Source: Patellaria atrata CBS 101060
Taxonomy: Eukaryota > Ascomycota > Dothideomycetes > Patellariales > Patellariaceae
Reading direction: 5' to 3'
DNA length: 64,000 bases
NCBI GenBank assembly: GCA_010093705.1
Contig: MU006089.1
Coordinates: 1,552,455-1,616,454, forward strand
The notes beneath the pieces were generated by a model that saw only the letters and a list, made by a program, of their open reading frames with translations, was not told the origin of the DNA and ran no database searches. Shown piece after piece: positions 54,509-64,000 of this stretch. Position numbers and translations under genes: made by a program. Position 1 is the first letter of the stretch. Each line of letters starts with the position of its first letter.

Positions 54509-57500
54509 TCAAACATTCTCATTCTCGATCAATTCCGTCAAGATATCTCCCACTCCTTGAGTCAATTTCTCCGCTCCACCTATATCTAACATTTCTTCCG
54601 GCGCAAAGACACCAACATCGAGTCCGCCATCGCGGATAGTCGCTTCGATGTCAACGGAACGCTATAACATGCCGATCAGCAAATCATTCTTGGTATGATA
54701 GAGGTTGAAGACTCACCAAAAACGCATCCCGAACCAGATTTTTCTTCATCTCTTCGAACTCGGTGAACTGAGTTCCGCTGCTGGGTTCAACAACCCGAGC
54801 ATATCTCTTCCTTGTCTCCTTTCTCCTATCAGTGTCTTCGTAAACTACTATCCCCTCTTCTATGTTTTCCTCTACATCCTCTTCGGGTAACTTCAAGAAG
54901 TTTACTACAACGTCGACCTTTATTCCGGTCCACTCGCGTATTTCCCACAGTCCTACACCCGCATTTTCCTCTCCGCTGACTTTTTGCAAATCGTCTTGAA
55001 CCGCTTTTGCGATTTGGGCGAGAGTCTCTGGCCCAGTACTGATACGCAGCGGCACAATATTTAGGGTCGGGAAAGGGAGGCCGGACAGATCTCCATCAGC
55101 GATGACGTGAGCACGGTTGGCAAGATATATGCCTATGACAACGTCCGTACTCGAGGTGTCACTAGACACTCGCATTATATGCGCTCTAGCATACACGGCA
55201 AGGAAAAGAGCTTGTACACTGACACCCTCTTTTCTCGCTAGGGTTTCTAGTTCCGCACCTTTAGATAAGAGACGAGGGATATGCATCTCTATCCTTCTAG
55301 ACCTCGTACTCAGGGGCTGTGGGGCGAAAGGCTCATTTTGCGCGTTTTTGAGGTAGGAGGACCAGAACGCACGGCGAGCCTGCATTGCGTCTGGCTTGTG
55401 GGTGAGAGTAAGGAATTGCTTTGTGGACTCTAGAGTTGTTGATTGGAGCGATTGAGCCTCATTGCGGCAGAGTGCTTGGAGTCGTGAAACTATTATAGGA
55501 AGACTGACACCGTCGTAAAGAGCGTGATGGATTTTAAGGGTTAGAGTCCAACCTTGAGGATTCTCCATGGCGTAAAGGCGGACAAGTGGTTGAAAAGACG
55601 GTGTGCTGTCTGGAGAGCCCTGGTGGAAGGTGCCGGCTACTTCTTTAAGGACCAGCTGGATGAGCGGAACTGAGCGGTCATTAGTAGCTACGAATAGGGT
55701 TCGAAGAATGGGAGTCTGTTGAACTAAAGACTCCCAAGCCTTCTGAATCTGCTTGATGGTGATGTTTCTTTTGATTTGGTAGATGAATTCAGCGTAGAAG
55801 AGCTGTGCCTCAGTATTTTGCCAGTTTGAAAACATGTAGGCCTGACCTGCGGTTGCTGGTAGCACGGTTTCGACATTGTCATCCGATAGCCCAGCGATGT
55901 GAACTATTTGCTTGATATTGATATCCATAAGCGCTCGAGATAATATCTTGTCTGGTGAGTCATTCGTCGTTGAAGGCTTTGATGAGTCTCCATCGATTAT
56001 TTGTGCTATTGCTTGAATAGTGCCAGCTTTCAGCATCTCGCTAACACTAACTTTAATAGATTCCTTTCGAAGCAAAGATGTGACTTTGATGGCGCTGATA
56101 GAATCTAGACCCATGTTAAACACATCCATGTCCTTGGTGATCTCATTCTCTGGCATTTTTGAAACAGCGGACAATGCGGCTCTTATCGCTAACTCTGTAT
56201 CTGTCCATTCTTCTGATGCAACAGAGTCGTGTCGGCGATTGCTTCCACCAATGCCATTGGTTTGAGGGTTATCCTCCTTGAAGGTAGGTAGGCCACAGAC
56301 TGATACACCGGCATTATTGAATTCTAACGCGGGAGCAGTAACTTCTGAAATAATATTCTCCAGGACTACGTCAAGGCTGTGAAGCATCTTTGTGACTTCT
56401 TCCTCGTTGAAAACTTCATCCGAGCAAGCTGTTCGCCAGATCAAGCCTCCAGGAACCAATTCAGCTTCGACGCAAACAGGATACTCCACATCTGAAGCAC
56501 CCCCAACTGATTCGTATAACGGCCCATAAGCATATGTAGACACTTCTGGATGCTTCTGATAAATAAACAGTGAGTCAAATATGCCCTGTTTATGGCTTTT
56601 CATCATTGCTTGCGCCTTCCGCAGAGGAAAATGCTGATACTGTCTGATGTTTGACATATTGTTTTGCATATACTGCAACATGTCCTTCCGCGATCCATGT
56701 AAGATTGAACGCACTGCGACGGTGTTCATAGTCGGGAAGATGATTTCGTTTGCATCTTCCCCGTCTCTACCGGAGAGTACGACTCCGAACACGATATCGA
56801 GCCGATGAGTAAAGGATGCGAGGAAAAATGACCAACAAAGTTGGCCTACAGCTTGGAACGTGATACCTTCTCGTTTGCAGAAAGTATTGATAGCGTTTAA
56901 GTTGACGCTGCTCTGGTGTTCTTGTCTATGGATCTTGGTACTCGAAATTTCCCCAAGTCTATTGCGAGGGAAGACTGTCGGGGTAGCCCCTGAAAGGAAG
57001 TCGCGCCAAAACTCATGTGCTTCGGAACGAGAAGAGTCCAATATCTCTTCAAGAATATTCTGGTAGCCAGTTCTTGCGATATTTTCCTCTTGGTAAGCTC
57101 TACTAACATCATGATGAAGCAGAGAGAGTGACCATCCATCATAAAGCGAATGAGCAATCGAAATAATGAGTTGAGGTCCATCTACTGTCTGAATTAGGGT
57201 CAACTGGAAAAGTCTTCCCCTTCCATTCTCTTTTTCTGCATCTTCCCGAAGGGTTTCGATCAACTTATCAATGTCGTCCGTAGCTGCAAGATCTCGCGCC
57301 TCCCATGGAAGCTCTTGTTCTCCGTGCACTATTTGAGCAAAAGATGTATCAATATCCGGGTCATCGATCCTCTCAAATGTAGTCCGAAGGATTGGAATAT
57401 GATCCCAAACAACTTGCCATGCTTTCTTCAACTTCTCTACGTCGGTCGAGGGAGAAAGTTTCAGAACATCATGGTTATAGTACCTCCTGAATCCAGAGTT

Positions 57501-60500
57501 GAGCATTTCTGCAACCATCCCTTCCTGTAGAGGTGTAGCGGGGAATATGTGCTCCACATCCTGCTCGATTTCACTGCCTCTTGATAAAGATTGACGTAGC
57601 TTTTCTTCATCTTCACGCAAGACTGAACCCTTTATTTGTCCTTGCTCATCTACATTTCGTTGCTTAGATGTGAGTTCCGCTAGTTGTGAGATTGTGGGAG
57701 CTCTCATGATTGCGCTAACAGACAGATTCAATCCATGTTTCTTGAGGCGGGATGAGAGTTTGATTGCATCGATACTGTCCAGACCGAGCTCGAGGATAGA
57801 CATGTGAGGACCGATTTCTTCTCTATCAGCGCCAGCTAAAGTCACTATTTCACTGCGTATTTGTTTAGCTTCGCTAGTCCAGTTGAAGTTTCCCGTTCCA
57901 TTAACAGCTATTTCCATATCATTGCTGGATTTATGCTTGCTCGTAGAACGGTTATTGGAGACCGGGAGATCAAATGTCCTAGATATGCGCGCTTTCGGAT
58001 CTTCTAGCAACGAGCACAACGCAACTTCAAACTGTGAGAGAAGCTTATTCAGTGTAGCTTGATCAACAACGCGGCCCTGAGCCACAAGTGTCACAAAAAG
58101 AGCATTACCCTGTCTCTGTTCAACTTCAAGCGCGAGCGGATAATCTGCCTGAGGTTCTTCTTCCAAGGGAATCCAAAGATTCTCAATATCGCTATCCCCC
58201 GCCTTTTTAATAGCCTTCTGGAAAACAAACAATGTGTCGAACAGGGAATTACCTGTAACTCGTTTACACCACTTCATAATGTTTCTTAAAGGTGTATGCT
58301 GAAAGGGGATAGCGGAAACATTGAAGTCGTGACACTTCTGAATTGCTGAAAACCATTCGTCCTCGCGAGTTAGTTGGATGGAGAATGGGATGGTGTTGAA
58401 CAATGGCCCAATGACCTGCTCAGCTCCTTCAAAGTCCATAGTTCGTCCAGACACGACCATGCCAACTGTCACCTCACTTTGTAGTAACTGAGATAGAACA
58501 GTCATCCATGCCGCTTGCACAATCGCTTGCGTTGTTACATTCAACGACTTTCTTATTGGCTCGAGTTTATCGAAGTTATGAAACTCTTTCGTCACCAACA
58601 GATCTTTCTCACAAACGTTTGGATTTTGAACGGGAATTGGGTTGAAAGCTACCCCATCAAGATGTTTTGTCCAGAATGCTTCAGCGTCTCGAGTTTCACG
58701 CAATGGGCCGTACGGCAATGCTTCTTGGAATGGCGGACCACATGTATCTAACAATTTGCCCCTGTAGACATCTTCAACAAGCTGTAGTATGCGTGGGAAG
58801 CTATTTCCATCATACAAAGCATGCATTAAGTGTACAGCAAGTACAATCTTTGAAGGCGCTCGGATGAGTACTAGTTCAAAAGGTCGTGTTATGGAGTTTC
58901 TGTTCGCTTGCCACCAATCCTGATGTTTGGCTATGAGGACTTGGTGAAGCCCACTGTCTTCCTCGATTCTAATGACGTTCCAAAGAAGCGGAGGATTACG
59001 TAAAGCGACTTGAACGTGACCATCGTCCGTTGGAACGAAGTACGTTCGTAAAATCTGAATGGAGTTGTATACCGACTGCCAACTCGTATGCAGGGTGTGA
59101 ATATTGATCTCAATGTCAAGATTGAAATGGAATGTATTAAAATATAATGGCTTATCGTTTTCTAGTGATCTCGAGATTATTCCTTGCTGTAATGGAGTGC
59201 ACGGAGCTACACTTTCGATATCCATGGGATTCGCTTTGAGATAGCGAGCTGCAAAATTCTTGTATCGATGTTCACAAGCAGCAATTTGTTGCTTCGCTGT
59301 TGTAATGAACCCTTCATCAAAACTGGTTTGCCTTGAGGAGCTCAATGCCTTAGCAAGGCTCCTAATGGTCCCATTCTGCATTACGAGGGATGTCTGAGCA
59401 TTAGGATAACCAGTATTCTTCAACTCTCTCGTGAAGCCGATTGCAGAAATTGAGTCAAGTCCAAGTTCGAAAATGCTTGAATATCTAGTGATCACCTCGA
59501 CTTCCACCGCAGTCATTTTAGCCAAGATATCTCTAATCTTTTCCTCGTCAGGAGACCAGTTATTGTCTTTAGCAGATCCATGATTCGAGAGTTTCTGTAA
59601 GTCCTCGCTCGAGAGTGCATTGAACAGATCTTTCAACTTCCTTGAGTCGGCTTTGTTATTTGCGGATAGAGGCATACTCGTCAACGGGATAACATGTGTG
59701 GGTACCATGTATACCGGAAGCCTAGCACGACAAGTATCTTGCACTTCATCTACAATTTCAATTGCCTGATAGTCGATTTCTGGCTCAGTTTGTTTTCCAT
59801 TATGTCTCCAGTCAGAAGTTACCACGAAAGAAACAAGTTGTTCGCGTTGTTGCTTTGGATGTTTAAGAACAAGTGTAGCAAGTTCCGTAACATCTTGAGT
59901 TCCTTGCTTGATCACACTGTTGATCTCTCCAATCTCTAGACGTTGCCCACGAAGCTTGACTTGATCATCTATACGGCCTAGGAAGTCAAAGGTGTTGTCA
60001 TACAGTATACGGACCAAATCTCCAGTTCGGTACACGCGTTCACCATATTTCTCGAGAGTAGGAAAGCGTTCTTTGGTCAAGTCTGGCCGGTTCAAGTAAC
60101 CCTTACCAACAAGCTTCCCAGATACACACAGTTCTCCAACAGCCCCGCGTAATACAGGTATCTGTGTCCCCGGGTGAAGGACGTATGAACCTACGTTCAA
60201 GAACTGTGGCCCAATATTCGAAGGTTTCCCGTTGACTGGAACTTCCGGGTACATCGTGACACCAATTGTAGTTTCTGTGGGGCCATATCCATTGTGTATT
60301 GCTCCCTTAGGACCCCATATATCAAGAATCTCTTGCTTTAATTGTTCTCCACCCGTAATAAAGACACCGCTGCAAAGGGCCGGGACATCATCAGGGTGGA
60401 TGATTTTAGCAAGACTTGGAGTCAAGTCAAGATGCGTAATTTTGAGTTTCCTTATGGTTCCAGGAAGATCTTCAAAAATTACGTCTCTCGGAGCAGACAC

Positions 60501-63500
60501 TACTCTAATACCAATGGACCAAGACCAGAACTGCTCGAGAATGGAAACATCAAAGTGGAACGAAGCGAACTGGAGCCAACGAGAATCCTCAGTAGTACGA
60601 TGACCAAAAATCCGTTTAAACGAAAGCAATGCTTGGACAGCATTCTCATGGGTAAGCTCACAACCTTTGGGGGTTCCAGTTGTACCTGAAGTGTACAAAC
60701 AATAGCTAAGGTCTTGCGGGCTCACTTCTCTAGACAGTTGAGGTGGGTCTGATGAAAAATCTTGCCATGGCCAATGGTCAAGATTGATGACAGGTGTACT
60801 AGCTTCAGTAATGATGTCCTTCGATAGACTTTCCAGAGACAGAACCAGGACAGCTTTGGAATCTTCCAAGATATATCTCTTTCGAGCTTCAGGTGCTGTT
60901 GGATCTAGTGCTACGAAAGCACACCCAGCTTTCAAAATTCCAATCATGGCAAAAGATGCTTCCGGACATTTTTCAAAACAAATTGCGATGAGTTTACCGG
61001 GCTCGACCTGTCTGTCTCCGACCAGTAGATTTGCGATCTGATTGCAAATCTCATCCAGCTCGCGATATGTCCAGGTCCGACTGATTACTTGTCCATCATG
61101 GACGCTAGTTGCGAACTCGAAGGCCACCTTTTGCGGCGATTTTCGAGCTGTATGCTCTACAAATTGATGTAGCTGTTCTACCTCAGACATTAATTCCGGC
61201 TCTCGAGCTGGTGTGACCGAAAGAATAGAACTATCGTCCACATACGCGCCATTTGTTTCCCCGTTTGGCGTTGAAACTAGATGCATGAATGTTCGTTCAT
61301 ATTGTCTCAGGAGCAACTCAGCTTGTTCCTTTGGTAGTAAGTCTGAAGTAAATGTCAAACGAAGTCTAAGCTCATCATTAGAGATAGGTTCAAGCTCTAG
61401 AGATACAGCGTAGTCTGCTGTGGCTTCCTCTTCGAGTAGCTCCCACTGCTTCGAGCGGCTTTCGTCTCCGGATATCTTCTGGTATGCAAATATGGTATCA
61501 AAGAGCGGAACATCTGTGTGATTAGCCCATCGTTGAATTTTATTCAAGGGTGTAAATTGATAATTTTGAACTGAGACGTTGAAATGCATCATGCTATCGA
61601 GTAATTCCCGATTGCTCTGTCTGTTCTTCGCAGAAACTGGGATCGTCGTGATACAGGGAATGGCTGCAGATTCCGCTCCATCAATAGTTCGGCCAGACAA
61701 GACAACACCAAACGTTACTGATGGTTCTCCAATATAAGAGGACAGTATACGGGCCCATGCTGCTTGACCAGCAGCTTGAATTGTGATGTTTGCCTCTCGA
61801 CACGCAGCTTCGAGATCGCTCTTCTTCCGCGAGCATACTCTCACGGCTACTTCAAACTTTCGTACATCGACTTTCAGGGGTGACATGTTTGGGAATCGGT
61901 TTATAAGTATGTCACTACTTATATCTTTCCAAAACTGTTTCTGGTCTTCGGTCTCAGACGTTCCGGCGTGTAGAATAGTGCCTAGGACAGGCTCGATCGG
62001 ATCAAGTTCTGGCAATTGTTCGTTGTGACACACTAGCGCAAGGTCGTCTAGTATCATGCTCAGACTTCGTGCATCGTATAAAGCATGTAACATGGAGAGA
62101 TCAAAGACTAGTTGATTGTCGATGTGATGGATCACAGACCGCCATGGTGGTAGGTGTATACTATCTAAAACATGGGCTGCTGAGTTCTCCCTCCACCGAC
62201 GGACATCAAATTTTCCATCATCTTCTGATGATAGAACATCCACTGGTGTTTTGACGACACCTGGTTGGTAGGTGACCATAACAAATTGCGCTTCAGGATC
62301 GTTAATATTCGTAAATCCAGTTCTTAGTATCTGGTATCTTTCGACGATCTTTTCAAATGCTCCTTGCAAGATCTCCCCCGTCAGCCCCTCTGGGACTTTG
62401 AACTGTACAGAATTGTAGTAGCGAAGTCCACCAGATTGAAGGAACTGCGCAAGGATACCTTGCTGAAGAGGAGTACATGGAAAGATACTCTCGACGTCCT
62501 CTTTCTGTATCTTATATGTCTGGTAAACAGGATGAGAAAACTTTTCGTGGAAACCTTGGAAATCAAACGTGGGCTGGAATTCGGCGCTAACATCAACTCT
62601 ATCGTTCAGAAATTTCACAAGGTCAGCAATTTTCGGGTGGGATAAGACATCCGCTGCGGACACTTTGCGGCCTGATTCTCTCAAGCGACTAGCAATTTGA
62701 ACTGCGCTTATGCTGTCCAATCCTAACTGGTATATTGTTTGAGACTTGATGATTCGTTGACTTGAAATGGGAGATAAATCAGTTAGGATATCGCGTAGAG
62801 CGGATTCATCTTGAGACCATTGGGATTCGAGATTATCCTCGTCTTCGTCTCGGTCTTCGTCCTTGTATTTTTCTCGGAATAACTCGTTGAGGGCCTTTCT
62901 ATTGACCTTCCCAGCAGCAGAAAGGGGGAAACTTTCGACAAAGATAAAGAAGTTCGGCACCATGTACGATGGTAGAAGTTTACGGCAAACATTGGCGATA
63001 ACTTTCTTAATCGTCGATTCGTCTGATCGTCCAACATCTCGTTTGGTAGTCAGAAACGTGACGAGTTGCTCTTTTGAATCATCAGATATGCGGGACAAGA
63101 TTGTGGTAACGTCTTTAACCGTGGGGGTGGCTTTCTTAACAACGTTGCTAATCTCGTCAAGTTCCACACGGAGACCGCGAATCTTGATCTGATCATCGGA
63201 ACGGCCAATCCATTCAATTGTGCCATTGCTTAGCATGCGGGCGAGATCTCCAGACTTGTAAAGTCGTCTCTTATCGCGAGTTATGAAAGCGGAGTTTGTC
63301 AACTTATCATTAGCATGATACTCTCTAGCAAGCTGAGCGCCTCCGATGTACAACTCCCCTATGCCCAGCTTTGGTACGAGCAGACGACCGTCTTTAGATA
63401 GAATATGGAAACTTGTACTCGGGAAGGGATTTCCTATGACTGAGGGTTTCACCTCCTTCGTGACTGGAAAGATTGTACAACAAAAAGCGGCTTCCGTAGG

Positions 63501-64000
63501 ACCGTAGGAATTCACACATATGTCCTCCCATTCGTCGATCAATTGTTGAGACATGGTTTCTCCAATGCAATAGAGGTATTCTACACTCGGTACAGCTGAT
63601 CGACGTAAACCTCTTGCTACAGAGGGAGTCAGATCTAGCATGGTGATCTTCGTCGAATTTATGATCCCGCTCAAATCATTCAACATTGCATTCTGAGTTG
63701 CAGCACATAGAGTAAAACCATACGACCATGCCATGAAACAATCGTAGTAGCACATATCGAAGGTGATTGCCGCAAATTGTAGGAGTCGAGAATTTTTACG
63801 CCATGGAACAATGGACCTTGAGTTCTCGATGGTCTGCACGGGGCTGCGGTGTTCCACGCTGACAGCCTTGGGTTTCCCAGTCGATCCAGATGTATACAAA
63901 CGGTATGCTAGATTACTAGGCTTCAGGCCTCGAATATTGACGTTATCTTCTGGTTGAGATTGCACCTCGTCCGCATTGATTAAGAGAATCTGGTCTGACC
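54509..64000 (-). CDS. Ferrichrome-type siderophore NRPS, C-terminal part (cut by window edge)
   Basis: A continuous frame from the right edge to 54717, then a 55-bp intron (54716-54662) and a last exon 54661-54509, give about 3150 residues; the 5' end lies beyond 64000. Domain order along the protein, with approximate positions: A (edge-62.85 kb; YTSGSTGKPKA, YKSGDLAR, SAAGKVNR), T (62.8-62.6; LGLDSIS), C (62.5-61.3; HALYDA), A (61.2-59.6; YTSGTTGTPKG, YRTGDLVR), T (59.56-59.34; LGLDSIS), C (59.3-58.0; HALYDG), T (57.9-57.7; LGLDSID), C (57.6-56.3; HSLYDG), T (56.2-56.0; MGLDSIS), C (55.9-54.7; HALYDG). No thioesterase is present; the protein ends after the last C domain. Successive A-T-C modules followed by two extra T-C pairs are the known layout of fungal ferricrocin/ferrichrome synthetases (SidC/NPS2), whose terminal C domain releases the cyclic hexapeptide. 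One more A-T-C module is expected upstream. All T domains keep the phosphopantetheine Ser. Substrates are inferred by family only. Confidence 0.92.

Noticed and set aside
1-64000. Mobile elements, CRISPR arrays, prokaryotic operons, virus-like insertions
   Set aside because: I looked for reverse transcriptase, transposase and integrase motifs, terminal repeats and regularly spaced short repeats and saw none. The repeat array at 49.6-50.5 kb has irregular spacing and no spacer logic, so it is not a CRISPR.

Overview
The window is nuclear DNA of a filamentous ascomycete (Pezizomycotina). Evidence: genes carry short introns of 44-94 bp with GT..AG ends and a CTRAY-type branch site, plus clear fungal orthologues (ARP9, NTE1, POL1, GCV2, ATG15, PER1), fungal lignocellulases (AA9 LPMO with CBM1, GH7) and a ferrichrome-type NRPS. 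The class cannot be fixed by eye; a plant-litter or wood-associated lineage such as Leotiomycetes fits, but that is inference.

Layout. 0.4-3 kb: a GC-rich MDR quinone oxidoreductase (+) converging on an AA9-CBM1 LPMO (-). 4-10 kb: an RS-rich nuclear protein, guanine deaminase and ARP9, all on -. 10-15 kb: NTE1 (+), divergent from ARP9. 15.7-16.9 kb: a decayed BTB/POZ gene. 17.6-20.9 kb: mitochondrial glycine dehydrogenase. 21.5-22.8 kb: a decayed F-box gene. 23.8-26.4 kb: divergent ISA2 (-) and kynureninase (+). 26.6-32.1 kb: POL1 (-) and oligoribonuclease (+) around a promoter with MCB/SCB-like boxes. 34.2-36 kb: an MFS transporter. 37.0 kb: tRNA-Ala(TGC). 37.3-38.6 kb: secreted GH7 glucanase. 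41.2-44 kb: MYND protein and PER1 (+). 44.5-49.4 kb: divergent ATG15 (-) and a VPS9-domain GEF (+). 49.6-50.5 kb: an AT-rich array of degenerate repeats. 50.7-54.2 kb: MidA/NDUFAF7-like methyltransferase (-) and CDK11-like kinase (+), only 122 bp apart at their starts. 54.5 kb to the right edge: the C-terminal ~3140 residues of a large NRPS (-) with domain order A-T-C-A-T-C-T-C-T-C.

Most genes are conserved housekeeping genes arranged without pathway clustering. Accessory functions are the two cellulose-degrading secreted enzymes, the MFS transporter and the NRPS. Gene models were built by hand from splice signals and reading-frame continuity; nearly all sum to an exact number of codons, which supports them. 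I found no mobile element, CRISPR or clearly novel system. The best leads are the NRPS, the repeat array at 49.6-50.5 kb, the G1/S-type promoter boxes at POL1, the 21-nt microexon in the kinase gene and two introns that leave the reading frame open.
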